Source: Corvus cornix cornix (taxonomy: Eukaryota > Chordata > Aves > Passeriformes > Corvidae). From it: 64,000 bases of DNA. Location: positions 806,001 through 870,000 of the forward strand of contig NC_046341.1 in the NCBI RefSeq assembly GCF_000738735.6. Direction: 5' to 3'. The translations under genes were made by a program, and so were the position numbers. Of this stretch, positions 53,401 through 61,066 are shown piece after piece; positions within the stretch are counted from its first letter, which is position 1; every line of letters starts with the position of its first letter. The notes below the pieces were generated by a model, which saw only the letters and a program-made list of their open reading frames with translations, searched no databases and was not told the origin of the DNA.

Positions 53401-56400
53401 CACAGCAGTGCCTGCCAGTGCCAGCCAGACTGAAACACCCGGCTCCATCACAGAAGGCCAGAAAAATTTGGCTGCACCAGCCTGGGACACTGGCCCAGAC
53501 GCTTCCTGACTCATTTGCTCAAATAATATTTTTATTATACGCGGATTGCTCATGACACAATGGCACCATTTTTTAGCAACCTGCTTTGTCCCAGTGCGAC
53601 GCGGGGACGGGGTGTGGCTCAGGCCAGCAGGAGGAGGATGGGAGCACACCCCCATGGAGCCCTTGTCCCACCTCTAGCTCCGGCTGTCCTGCACTGGACT
53701 TGACACTTCCTTCTCCAAGGCACCCCAAATCCCAGTGACACGGGGTCTGCGGTGAACACAGGCCTGTGGGACAGGCAGCACTCGAGGATCTGAGGGAAGT
53801 CTCCAGCACCAAGAAGATGGGTGTCTCCTACACAGCTCATGGGGGCACAGCTCTGTCACTGATCACCATCATCCAACACGGGATTCTGCTGAGCCTGGTC
53901 TCCCCCTCTGCCTCACGGAGCTGCACTCCACTTGCTTCCATGGGAAACTGACCTCACAGACAGTTTTAAGAGCCTGAGACAGAAGATGCTACTGAGCACA
54001 GCCAAAAACCAGAACAAATCCAGACCCTGTTTCCCCCCCGGCTCCTCCAAGCCGTAGGAATCCGCATTTTCTCCAGGGTCCCTCCATCCCCCTCCACGTG
54101 CACCGCTCTCCGGGGCCGCACAAGCCCTCATTGTGCGGGCGCCCAGCCGAGGTGCAAAGACAAGGTGTCTCCAAGTGGAGGATGTGAACATGAACCTCCC
54201 AGCCGGCTTCCTTCTCCCCCCCTCCACCCCCTCCAGCTTTTTTAAAGAAAATAAACACTCGCAGAACCTTCCACTCCCTGTCCCCGAGCAGCGTGCGGGA
54301 CGCACAAAGGGACATTGCTGCTGCACCGACGGCGGGTCCCCCGAAGGGCCCAGCACAAAGGCTGCCTCTGTCCCGCCGGCTGCCAGAATGTCAGAGGGAT
54401 TATTATTATTTTGGGAGGGGGTCGGGGGGTGATTTGGTCCTGAATAAGGTCTCAGTTCAGCTACTTCCAGTGCCCTGCACGCAGCATCAGAGCTCCCATT
54501 TAGCAGAGGTGAGCTGGAATTCCCACCCAGCCCATTAAGTGGATTTACGGTTCTGCGAAACGAAGCTGGGAGCAGCCGGCACGATAATGGCCCCGGGCTG
54601 AGCCCCAGCTCCGGGACCCCCAGGAACCACACGTGTCTGACCCCAGGGAGCTGCCACATGAGACGAGCAGCTCCTTGGAAGACCCTGTGCGAGGTGGCTC
54701 CATCATCACACCTGCATACCAGAAGATTTTCAGACAGACAGCCAAAAAGTGCTTCCCAGTCTCTCAGTTCCCCAAAGCTAGCGCCAAGCTCCTTGCCCAG
54801 TCCCACTGGATGCAAAGGCCAGTTCCCATTCCAACAGCTCCACGTGATCACCCAGGTTTTGTCTGGGATGAATCAAAGCTCCCTGGTGCTGAGCAGGTGA
54901 AGACTGGCTCAGCATTGGTGCATTCCCACAGCAGAAGGAATGACTCTATGCTGTGGCTACAAGTCCCTCCAGGAACAAGCAAGGGGAAAGTTAAACCTTC
55001 CACAGACATCCCCAAATGAAGAAGGAACCCAGAGTTTTGGGGAAGGGATAATCTTTAGTGTCCCATGAAAGTCTCCCCAGGGGAGCTTTGCCTTTGCTGC
55101 TGATCCAGCCTCAACCACCAGAGGTTTAGAGACAACTGTGTCCTACTCCATTTATCTGCCAGGGATAACCAGGAGGGCCTCGGGTTTCTGTTCCTTTCCT
55201 CTAAAAGGTGACATGGGATGGGCACTCTCCAATCCCCATAGTGACCTGCTGGCTGGATGGCCAGTTTTGTGGGATTACATCCTGGCCATGGCAGAGCCAG
55301 CTCACGGAACTGCTGGGACATGCAGCACAGCACAGCTCCTTTGGCATCACAGCCACAATGGGGTGGAGCTGCAGTTTTCCAGAGGCTGGGAATTGCTGCT
55401 GTTGTCCTGAAGGATCCCAGGAGGCCAAGTTCCAGCCACTCTGCCTGGGGCACAGCAGCAGAGACTCTGTGGGATCTGTAAAGCCCTAGCACGTGGTGCC
55501 ACTCAGCACACAGGGGGACCAGCAAGGCCCACTATGGGCTCCACACAGCCCAGGATACGAGGCCGGCCAGGGCCAGCGGCAAGGAGCTCCCAGAGCCCGG
55601 GAACAAAGAGGTGCCTCTGCAGAGGCAGCAGCTCAGGGGCCGGGGCCAGGGGCCGTGCCATGGCAAACGAGCTGTTTCATGGGAGCCCTGGGAGCAGCTC
55701 AGCTCCTGGAAGGCTCCAGCTCCTGTCAGTGATTGAGCCAGTGCTGACCCACCTCTCCACCTCCCCGGCCAATCCCTGGGAAGGCGGGAGGCGCTCGGAG
55801 AGGCCCCGCAGGCGCTGCCAAGGCGCTGGGAAGCGCTGCGAGCCCGAAAGCTGGGCTGGACCCACCGGAGCAGGAGCTCCTGCGACAGCCAGGCTGTTGG
55901 CTCCAGAGGCTCTCACAGCCTTCCCGGGAGCTCAGGCCTCATCACTGAGCTCTTTTTCCATGCTCCGGGCCTCAGAGCTGAGACTCTTCCCCCTGGAGTA
56001 AGGCATACCTGGCAGGAGGGCTGACAGCACCATCCTGGCAGGCGGGAGCCCAGCACGCACTGCCACAGGTGTCACCAGCAGTGAGGACACTGTCCTGCCT
56101 GCTGAGGGGAACAACAGGAACATCAACCCAAGGCCACAGCTACACTCACAAACCAGTAACTTTCATAAAGCCTCACCAAAACCATAACAAACCCAACGAA
56201 GACAAAGGGGCTGCTGCCCGGCAGGAGCTGCCCTGGGGAAGGCTCACTCTGGCTGAGCACTTCCCAGGATGGGGAGAGGAGGGCCAGGCCCCTCCAGTGG
56301 CAGGGGGCACATGCATTTCACTGCCCTTCACACATTAATTGCCTGACCCAGAATGGCTTGAAATCCCAGATGCCTTTTGCACGACCTTGCCTGACCCAGC

Positions 56401-58753
56401 CCCTTCCTCAGGCTGGCTGGCAGAGGGAACACACTCCCCTCTTCCCAGGAAGCGAGGAGCCCCTGAGGAAAGGATCTCCCAGGCTCCCATAGGGCCCCCA
56501 GCAGTCTCTGGCCCACTCAGACCTGCAGCAAAGCACGAAGGCTGAGCATGAGCCTGCAGGGAAGAGGAGGGAGCAGATGTCAGCCCAGACAAGGAGGGCA
56601 GACAAAAGCAGACAGGAGCAGACAGGCAGCACCTTCCCGGCACGGCAGGGCAGGCTCTGCAGCTTTAAGAGTCCTTCCTCCCTCCCAGCCCACGGTGTCA
56701 AGGAAAAATCTGACACGTTTTTTCTGAGGGATGTTAACAGACAACCTAGAACAGCCAGTTGCCTTTTCCATTCATTTTCCACACAGCCCCCCGGGATGGC
56801 TGGGAATGAAAGAGCCAATTGTGCCCCCGTGGAGGCGCAGGTAGGGCGGGAACCGCGGCAGCTCCGGGAGCCCGGCAGGGCCCCTGCACACCTCGGGAAA
56901 TAACGGCTGCAGGGGAGGGTGCCCAGGGGCACAGATCCCACAGCTGTGGGGCTGGCTGGCAGCTACACCCCAACAGAGCCAGCCGAGGCACACATCCAAG
57001 TCCCCACAGGCCTTGCAAAATGACAGCAGTGGCAGCACATGTCCCATGTGTCCCTCACTGCCACAGCACCTGGTGCCACCCAGAGCCACAGCAGCACGGC
57101 AGGGACACTGATGTGGTTTCAGAGCTGGCAGCACCAGGGGAAGCAGCTCACCCCAGCCCCCGGCACCGGGGAGGGTCTGAACCAGCCCTGAATCCCTCGG
57201 GGTGCAGGAGGCCCCTCTCCCTGCTCAATACCAGGTCTGTGTCTCACAAGCTTTGCTTGGAAGAGACAGAGCACGCCTTTTCCAGCCCTGCGCGGCCACT
57301 CGCGCCGCCCCAGCCCTGAATGGCCGCCTTTATGTGGGAGCTGCTGTCACAAGCCACGCTCTGGCAACCGCAAACGGCGGCAAATAGCAGCGGGGTTTGT
57401 GTTTCCGAGCCGGCTGCGGCGCCCGGGCTGACGCAGGTACGGCTTCCGGCACGCCCGGCCCAGGGCACACAACGGCACCTTGTTCCCTGCCGGGGAGCGC
57501 TGGAGCCGCTGCGGCCACCCCCGTCCTGTCCCCTGTGCCCCGGGCAGGCGAGCGCAGCCCCGGGCCCCCCGTACGTACACTTGCCGCTGCCCTTGAGCAG
57601 GCTGCCGAGGCTGATGGAGGCGGCGCCCAGCAGCTCGTTCCTCAGCGTGTGGCAGATCCACACCTTCAGCTCCAAGTGGCTCTGAGCCGTGACATTCCTG
57701 CAGAGACCAGGGAAGGGGGCTGTCACCGTGGCGTCATGCCTGCTCCATGCTTGGGGAGCAGGCAGTGCCAAAGGCAAGCAGCAGAGGAAGGTGGGCAAGG
57801 ACATGGGGCAATGGGAGACCCCCCTCCCACTGCCCTCCCAGCCTGGCTGTCTCTGGCAGTGTCCTCATGCAAGGGACAAAGCTCTGTGACATTCAAGTGT
57901 CCCCAGAGGGGCACACAGGGCCAGCCCCACAGCAGGGGTCACATGGACTCACAGGGTGAGGACCTCGTTCCACAGCAGCTCAGAGACCCCCATCTGCTTC
58001 CCCGTCTTCTTGGTCTCGCTGGGCAGCCCGTCGCCGGCCACCTCCACGTAGCAGTTCATCCGTGTTGGGCGGCTCTGGGCCTTGGGCTTCACAGACACGA
58101 CTGGGCAGGGACAGGCACAGGGTCAGGCAGCCATGAGACACCCTGTCCCCTGCCCTCATCCCCCACCCCATCCCTGCCAGCCCGGGGTGCCATGACTCAC
58201 AGCAGAGTTCTGGGAGAGGGGCAGTGGGGAGCAATGCTCCTGGTGGCAGCGATGGCTGGCACCAAGCCCTGACCATGCCCATCCCCAGCTTCACCCCTCC
58301 GAGGGTGGCAGGACTGTCACTGTCCCCACGGACACCTCCCGACCCCAGGGCACGGGGGCAAGGTGGGACGGGGCAGCCCCAGGCCAGCAGTGCCTGCGGA
58401 GGGGCAGAGCTGGGGACGTGGCTCCGAGGGGACGGGGCTCCGGGCGCCGGGAGCCATCTCGCGGCCACGGGAGCACCAGCGCGGCCCCAGCAGGGCCACG
58501 GAGCCACGTCCCCAAGGCAGCCGGCGGGGGAAGCGGCCGAGCCCAGCCCATGGCACACAGGGCAGCGCTGGCCATCCTCAGCCCCTGCTGCCCCCGGGAA
58601 GGTGTCCCAGCCCGGGGTGCAGGCAGAGCACACACAACACACGTTCCTGGCAGGGGGAATCCTGGCGAGGCAGCGGGACCCACCTTTCACGGAGAGCGGG
58701 GACTTCTCGCAGGGCGGCCCGGCCCTGGCCCTGCTGGAGCTGGCAGCGGCCAT
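29353..58753 (-). CDS. WWP2: WWP2, NEDD4-family HECT E3 ubiquitin ligase, whole gene
   Basis: Twenty-three coding exons on the minus strand join to about 905-908 residues (human WWP2 is 870). Domain order is C2 (about residues 15-125, membrane/calcium-lipid binding), a Ser/Thr/Ala-rich linker (about 155-340), four WW domains (about 342-372, 372-402, 446-476, 482-512; they bind PPxY motifs), and HECT (about 570-908) that passes ubiquitin from an E2 to substrates through a thioester cysteine. The cysteine of SHTCFNRLDLP is present at about residue 876, 32 residues before the end as in human, and the C-terminus EETEGFGQE is conserved. Translation starts at 58753 (MAAASSSRA, in gccATGG). The linker carries an octapeptide repeat expansion. 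The frame is intact except at the exon 5/6 junction, where one base seems to be missing. The gene hosts miR-140 and is divergent from NOB1. Confidence 0.97.
29586..29658 (-). CDS. WWP2: WWP2 exon 23 (HECT C-lobe)
   Basis: Acceptor cattaacag, donor ACGTG|gtaagt. Encodes SNGPQKFCIDKVGKETW and LPRSHT, ending with the first two bases of the catalytic cysteine codon. Confidence 0.97.
30441..30537 (-). CDS. WWP2: WWP2 exon 22 (HECT C-lobe)
   Basis: Acceptor ctgctgcag, donor ATCG|gtgtgt. Encodes VVKEMDNEKRIRLLQFVTG and PVGGFAELI. Confidence 0.97.
30631..30735 (-). CDS. WWP2: WWP2 exon 21 (HECT)
   Basis: Acceptor gtccccag, donor GGCAG|gtcagt. Encodes LMLCGMQEIDMNDWQ and TIYRHYTKNSKQIQWFWQ. Confidence 0.97.
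31026..31146 (-). CDS. WWP2: WWP2 exon 20 (HECT)
   Basis: Acceptor ctccccag, donor TGGAG|gtgagc. Encodes LLTDWRFTRGVEEQTKAF and EWLRYFDEKELE. Confidence 0.97.
31683..31823 (-). CDS. WWP2: WWP2 exon 19 (HECT)
   Basis: Acceptor ccccacag, donor TCAT|gtgagt. Encodes ENSLEECGLELYFIQDME, GKVTTHELKEGG and RVTEENKEEYI. Confidence 0.97.
31948..32081 (-). CDS. WWP2: WWP2 exon 18 (HECT)
   Basis: Acceptor gccacag, donor CCAA|gtgagt. Encodes ALYHGKFIDTGFTLPFYK and RPTLKDLESIDPEFYNS. Confidence 0.97.
33000..33159 (-). CDS. WWP2: WWP2 exon 17 (HECT N-lobe)
   Basis: Acceptor ctcgtccag, donor ATG|gtgaga. Encodes EWFFLLSHEVLNPMYCLF, CLQINPASSINPDH and FIGRFIAM, the E2-binding N-lobe. Confidence 0.97.
33160..34204 (-). 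other. WWP2 intron 16, host of miR-140
   Basis: Apart from the miR-140 hairpin near 33566-33657, nothing recognisable is seen; open frames on both strands are GC-driven. Confidence 0.8.
33566..33657 (-). ncRNA. MIR140: miR-140 precursor hairpin in WWP2 intron 16
   Basis: The minus strand carries both arms of miR-140. The 5p arm occupies 33616-33637 and begins CAGUGGUUUUACCC; the 3p arm occupies 33578-33598 and begins UACCACAGGG. The arms pair along their length around a short loop. Both mature sequences match the mammalian ones as I know them; differences lie only in the lower stem. In vertebrates miR-140 is a cartilage microRNA, induced by SOX9 and co-transcribed with WWP2. Its intron position is the one seen in mammals. 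Confidence 0.98.
34205..34293 (-). CDS. WWP2: WWP2 exon 16 (HECT N-lobe)
   Basis: Acceptor gtccccag, donor GCCAG|gtgagt. Encodes IMNMKPYDLRRRLYIIMRG and GLDYGGIA. The intron that follows contains miR-140. Confidence 0.96.
34394..34465 (-). CDS. WWP2: WWP2 exon 15
   Basis: Acceptor cctgcag, donor CAG|gtaggg. Encodes SNALPSHVKISVSRQTLF through EDSFQQ; phase 0 at both ends. Confidence 0.95.
34579..34657 (-). CDS. WWP2: WWP2 exon 14
   Basis: Acceptor tttggcag, donor CCAC|gtgagt. Encodes SKHGGSPGAYDRSFRW through FRFLCH, the lead-in to the HECT domain. Confidence 0.95.
34798..34926 (-). CDS. WWP2: WWP2 exon 13 (WW domain 4)
   Basis: Acceptor tgccagcag, donor TCTGG|gtaagc. Encodes MIQEPPLPPGWEMKYT, RYFVDHNTRTTTF and KDPRPGFES. 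Human WWP2-C keeps only this WW domain plus HECT. Confidence 0.96.
35222..35303 (-). CDS. WWP2: WWP2 exon 12 (WW domain 3)
   Basis: Acceptor ttctcctag, donor CAGGG|gtaggc. Encodes KRQDNGRVYYVNHNTRTTQW through EDPRTQ. Confidence 0.96.
36814..36868 (-). CDS. WWP2: WWP2 exon 11
   Basis: Small 55-base exon; acceptor tgtctctag, donor TGGG|gtaagt. Encodes SSGAPSDNDPLGPLPPGW, the entry to WW3 (human SSSASTDHDPLGPLPPGW). Found by homology and phase. Confidence 0.94.
37031..37101. repeat. A-rich (minus: T-rich) simple tract
   Basis: A run of about 21 A followed by interrupted A/G repeats, in WWP2 intron 10 next to the CpG island. Confidence 0.85.
37120..37600 (-). promoter_or_regulatory. Intragenic CpG island in WWP2 intron 10, candidate WWP2-C/miR-140 promoter
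   Basis: CpG-dense, GC-rich DNA inside intron 10, between exons 10 and 11, in a gene whose other introns lack such an island. In mammals the short WWP2-C transcript (WW4 plus HECT) that carries miR-140 begins in intron 10. Promoter function here is inferred from position and composition. Confidence 0.5.
39714..39888 (-). CDS. WWP2: WWP2 exon 10 (WW domain 2 and spacer)
   Basis: Acceptor gcttgcag, donor CAG|gtgaga. Encodes WEKRVDPRGRYYYVDHN through TTTWQRP, then the WW2-WW3 spacer AEYVRNYEQWQSQRNQLQG to RFLYQ. That spacer is known as an autoinhibitory linker in NEDD4-family ligases. Confidence 0.96.
40209..40298 (-). CDS. WWP2: WWP2 exon 9 (WW domain 1)
   Basis: Acceptor ttcttgcag, donor CCAGG|gtaagg. 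Encodes WEQRELPNGRVYYVDHNN and TTTWERPLPP. Both signature tryptophans and the YYVDHN core are present. Confidence 0.96.
40299..44564 (-). other. WWP2 intron 8
   Basis: About 4.3 kb with no exon, RNA gene or repeat that I can recognise. Confidence 0.7.
44565..44781 (-). CDS. WWP2: WWP2 exon 8 (linker)
   Basis: Acceptor gcctttccag, donor CCCGG|gtaagc. Encodes NGDAVGAVDMDEDRPAAG and a long Ala/Ser/Pro stretch ending VLTLDALPPG, which leads into WW1. Poorly conserved apart from the ends; phases agree with both neighbours. Confidence 0.9.
44782..47158 (-). other. WWP2 intron 7
   Basis: About 2.4 kb; nothing recognised. Confidence 0.7.
47159..47394 (-). CDS. WWP2: WWP2 exon 7 (linker with octapeptide repeats)
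   Basis: Acceptor cccttgcag, donor CACAG|gtgact. Encodes THRHVAGAARG, the conserved GEQSPSARSRHRQ segment, and then a run of TATSMANG-like octapeptides ending VANGT. Human has only one LANGTV unit here. In phase with both neighbours. Confidence 0.94.
47162..47290 (-). repeat. 24-bp coding minisatellite in the WWP2 linker
   Basis: The coding strand repeats a 24-bp unit encoding TATSMANG about five times with variants (IATGAATSTANG, TATGMANG). All length changes keep the frame. Low-complexity Ala/Thr/Asn/Gly peptide, expected to be disordered. Confidence 0.85.
47395..51705 (-). other. WWP2 intron 6
   Basis: About 4.3 kb containing the CR1 fragment at 49745; otherwise nothing recognised. Confidence 0.7.
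49745..49893 (-). mobile_element. CR1 fragment in WWP2 intron 6
   Basis: Antisense CR1 tail with cctgccacaggcagggacac, cttccactatgccaagttgc and gtccagggatggggcagcc. Confidence 0.82.
51706..51802 (-). CDS. WWP2: WWP2 exon 6 (linker)
   Basis: The strongest acceptor is the pyrimidine-rich ...cccccatgcag ending at 51803; the donor is CCAAG|gtgagg. The homologous frame reads GSQVPGRDPTSTPVATEG then WHQPPSTNCSGSRP, matching the human linker. If exon 5 is correct as sequenced, an acceptor eight bases further in (exon start 51794) would restore the frame and drop GSQ. Confidence 0.85.
52550..52686 (-). CDS. WWP2: WWP2 exon 5 (end of C2)
   Basis: Acceptor ctgccacag, donor GGAG|gtgagt. Encodes ENRQLTLDLQTENKGS and GGELTIFLDGP (residues 113-158). 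As sequenced it ends in phase 0, but the next exon's homologous frame (GSQVPGRD) needs phase 1, so one base appears to be missing near its 3' end. Confidence 0.92.
52687..57578 (-). other. WWP2 intron 4
   Basis: About 4.9 kb. No exon seen. The block 54060-54400 is unlike the rest in composition, with paired SOX-like cores ACAAAG-gga-CATTG at 54304-54317, and could be an intronic enhancer (inference). Confidence 0.6.
57579..57697 (-). CDS. WWP2: WWP2 exon 4 (C2 domain)
   Basis: Acceptor tctctgcag. Encodes NVTAQSHLELKVW and CHTLRNELLGAA (residues 73-113). Phase matching places the donor at AAGT|gtacgt, giving a Leu where human has Met. Confidence 0.93.
57953..58100 (-). CDS. WWP2: WWP2 exon 3 (C2 domain)
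   Basis: Acceptor ctgcccag, donor CCCT|gtgagt. Encodes VVSVKPKAQSRPTRMN and on to the conserved GLPSETKKTGK and SELLWNE motifs of the C2 sandwich (residues 24-73). Confidence 0.95.
58684..58753 (-). CDS. WWP2: WWP2 exon 2, first coding exon
   Basis: The exon begins at 58767 after a tgcttccag acceptor, with 14 untranslated bases, and the ATG is at 58753. It encodes MAAASSSRARAG and on to PLSVK. The donor is AAAG|gtgggt. An upstream out-of-frame ATG lies five bases before the start. Confidence 0.93.
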
Positions 58754-58767
58754 GGCATCACCCCCGG

Positions 58768-60665
58768 CTGGAAGCAGAGAGAGGAGACACCTCAGCACCG
58801 CTCCCACGGCGCCCAGGGAGCCCAAACACAGCCCGATGCTGCTGCGAGTGCCCGGCACGGCAAGGACACGGGGAAAGGGTTGGGCAACCCCCGGGAAACA
58901 CAGGCTCCCTCTCCTAATAAACCAGCCCTGCACCACAGACAACGCTGCGTCCCTGGGAGAGCAACCCCTGCACGGCACCACTGCTAGCCGAGCTGGGCAG
59001 TGCCACCTCCAGACACCCCTCTGGGCACCTGAAGCTCCCCTGACCCACAGGTCAGTGCTGATGAGGGACAGAGCAGCCACCAAAGCCTTGCCCTGTGGGA
59101 CACTGACTCGTGAGCCCACACATCACCAACAAGATGGCAAGGACATGGCAGTGGCACAGGCTGGACAAAAGCTGGTCACAGCACGGGGCAGTGGCCACAT
59201 CCCTCAAGGGAAGCCCTGGTCTCACTATGGTACCAAATCCACAGAATCACTGAGGTTGGGAAAGGCCTCCAAGACCATCGTGTCACCCCCCCAGACAGGA
59301 AGGACACACTGTGACACCAGGCAGGGTGGCAGGACACGTGGCTGGGGCCTCTGCCCAAATCAGCGACCACAGAGCGGAGGGATGAGGTCACACATCACAC
59401 AGGAGCACGAGACGCTGCGTCTGGGACCACGGAGTCAGCCATGGGCTTGCTCCAGCCTCCTCCCCACCATTCCCAGGAGCTGGAGAGGACAGGGGCCAAG
59501 GTCATGGCCCAGCCCCTAAGCCAAGAACTGCCCAGCCAGGACCAGGGCACTGCCAACCTCCCCCTCCCCGATCAGGGGAAGCAGGAAAAGGGAGGAAGCA
59601 GCTCCAGCCCCTCTCCCTGTGCAGGAGCCTCTTCTCTGCTCTCTCTTTACATCCTCCTTAAACTGTACCGAGCTCCAACCCATGGCAGATTCCCTGTGAA
59701 ATCCCTTCTCCCAGGGTCTCTGCTCTCCGTGCCAGCACGGCAAACCTGCCTGGCACCCCAGGGCTTGGCTGTGTCTCATACAGCCCCCACCTCTGCCTGG
59801 AAATCCCCGTTTGGCACTGTCCAACCACTGTTCTGGCTCCATCCAACAACAGCCGGGGCTCCTGGACACATCCCAACCTCCTGTCCCTCACCGTGAGGGG
59901 CTACTCAACACACTCACACAGTGACTCCCATTCCAATTATCCCGGCCCGCAGATCACCCCGACCTTCCCTGAGGATATCGCATACTCCTCCTCCTCATGT
60001 CCCCAGCTCCACATCACATGGATTCCATCGGGGCCGTGCCCCTCCAGTGCTAGGCCGTGCCCAGCCCTGTTCCGCCTGGGCTGTCGCCATCCTTCTTCTT
60101 TCAAACCCTGACTCTTCCCCATTTCCTCTTTTCACCATTTCTCCGTCACTCGCTCTGACATCGCCGGCCACGCCAAGCACCCCTGACCCGCAGAAACCCC
60201 TCGGTGTCCAGTGCCGCTCCCCGGGCACAGCTTTGCTGTCCCCGGGCTGTTCCCGCTCCGCACACCCCCACAGCCCCTCAGCCGAGCGGGGCCATGACCG
60301 GCCCGGGCCGGGCCCGGGGCGCTCCCGCACCCCACACATGGGGAATCCCCCTTGATAAGGCCGAGGCCTCCCTTCCCTCCCCGGCTTCCCGTTTCCGACA
60401 GCCTGGCCTGACCTCCCGGGTCACCCGCGGGGCCGCCGCCCCGGCAGCGAACACCGAACCCGCCCCCGGGACCGGCCGGTCCGGCCCCGCAGCCCCGCAC
60501 GGAACTGGGCCGGGCGCTGCGGGCACCGCGCACAGGAGGCGGAGGCCAAGGGCCCCACCCTTGGCCCCGCTGTCCCGGGCTGGTACCGGCACCGGCTGAG
60601 CAGCTCCTGGCGGCCGGAGCGCCTCAGCAGGCCCTGTCCGGCGGACGGACGGGAGCGCCCCCGTG
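58768..60665 (-). other. WWP2 intron 1
   Basis: Contains a 50-bp CR1 tail and grades into the CpG island from about 60240. No additional exon recognised. Confidence 0.6.
59237..59285 (-). mobile_element. Very short CR1 tail in WWP2 intron 1
   Basis: Antisense match limited to ccacagaatcactgaggttg and the next 30 bases; too short for subfamily placement. Confidence 0.55.
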
Positions 60666-60740
60666 CCGAGCTGAGCCGAGCCGAGCCGAGCCGAGCCGAG
60701 CCGAGCCGAGCCGAGCCGAGCCGAGCCGAGCCGAGCCGAG
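60666..60740. repeat. (GAGCC)n pentanucleotide microsatellite
   Basis: About 14-15 near-perfect copies of GAGCC on the plus strand (GGCTC on the minus), within what would be the beginning of WWP2 intron 1. Confidence 0.9.
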
Positions 60741-60770
60741 CCGCCCCGCCCCGCCCCGCCCCGCCCCGTC
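60741..60770 (-). promoter_or_regulatory. GC-box cluster with G-quadruplex potential
   Basis: Four consecutive CCCCGCC-type boxes (SP1 sites). On the minus strand they give four runs of GGGG separated by single C bases, a strong G4 pattern directly after the inferred WWP2 exon 1 donor. Confidence 0.65.
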
Positions 60771-60777
60771 CCGTTAC

Positions 60778-60850
60778 CGGCAGCCGCTCCGCTCCCGCTC
60801 CCCGGCTCCAGCTCCCGCCGTCATGTGACCCCGGCCGCCACGTGATCCCG
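60778..60850 (-). other. WWP2: Inferred non-coding exon 1 of WWP2
   Basis: A plausible donor GCCG|gtaacg (60772-60777 on the minus strand) lies in the CpG island directly upstream in WWP2 orientation. Exon 2 has a good acceptor 14 bases before the ATG, so an upstream 5' UTR exon is required. The 5' edge is a guess. Confidence 0.4.
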
Positions 60851-60903
60851 CCGACCGGAAGCGCTCCCGCGGCACGGCCGCCGGTCCCGGCGTGCCCCGC
60901 TTG

Positions 60904-60923
60904 AACTACAACTCCCGGCGTGC
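60904..60923 (+). promoter_or_regulatory. ZNF143/STAF-type site 1
   Basis: Contains ACTACAACTCCCGGCGTGC, a close match to the ZNF143 (STAF) consensus common in vertebrate bidirectional CpG promoters. Located about 80-100 bp before the NOB1 start codon. Confidence 0.65.
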
Positions 60924-60933
60924 TCCGTGCTCG

Positions 60934-60953
60934 GACCACAACTCCCGCTGTGC
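60934..60953 (+). promoter_or_regulatory. ZNF143/STAF-type site 2
   Basis: ACCACAACTCCCGCTGTGC repeats site 1 in the same orientation with a start-to-start spacing of 30 bp, about three helical turns. Confidence 0.6.
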
Positions 60954-61003
60954 TTCCCGCGGCGCTTGGACGGCGGCCCGGGTGGGCCATGGGGCACGCG
61001 GAC

Positions 61004-61066
61004 ATGGCGCGTGTTCCGCACGTCGTGGCCGACACGGGCGCATTCCTGAGCGCTGCCCCGCTGCAG
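61004..61066 (+). CDS. NOB1: NOB1 exon 1
   Basis: Encodes MARVPHVVADTGAFLSAAP and on to LQ, then CTGCAG|gtaccg. Contains the first catalytic Asp of the PIN domain. The alternative in-frame start at 60989 has an equally good context. Confidence 0.92.

Larger units (their letters stand above)
60780..61003. promoter_or_regulatory. Bidirectional CpG-island promoter of WWP2 and NOB1
   Basis: Only about 0.2 kb separates the inferred WWP2 exon 1 from the NOB1 start codon. The stretch holds an E-box-like TCATGTGAC (60821-60829), a CACGTG E-box (60839-60844), an ETS/GABPA-type ACCGGAAGCG (60854-60863) and two ZNF143-type sites. No TATA box is seen. Binding is inferred from motifs. Confidence 0.7.

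Noticed and set aside
58224..59519. 431-codon plus-strand open frame
   Set aside because: Antisense to WWP2 exon 2 and intron 1 in GC-rich DNA where stops are rare; Pro/Arg/Gly-rich with no family similarity.
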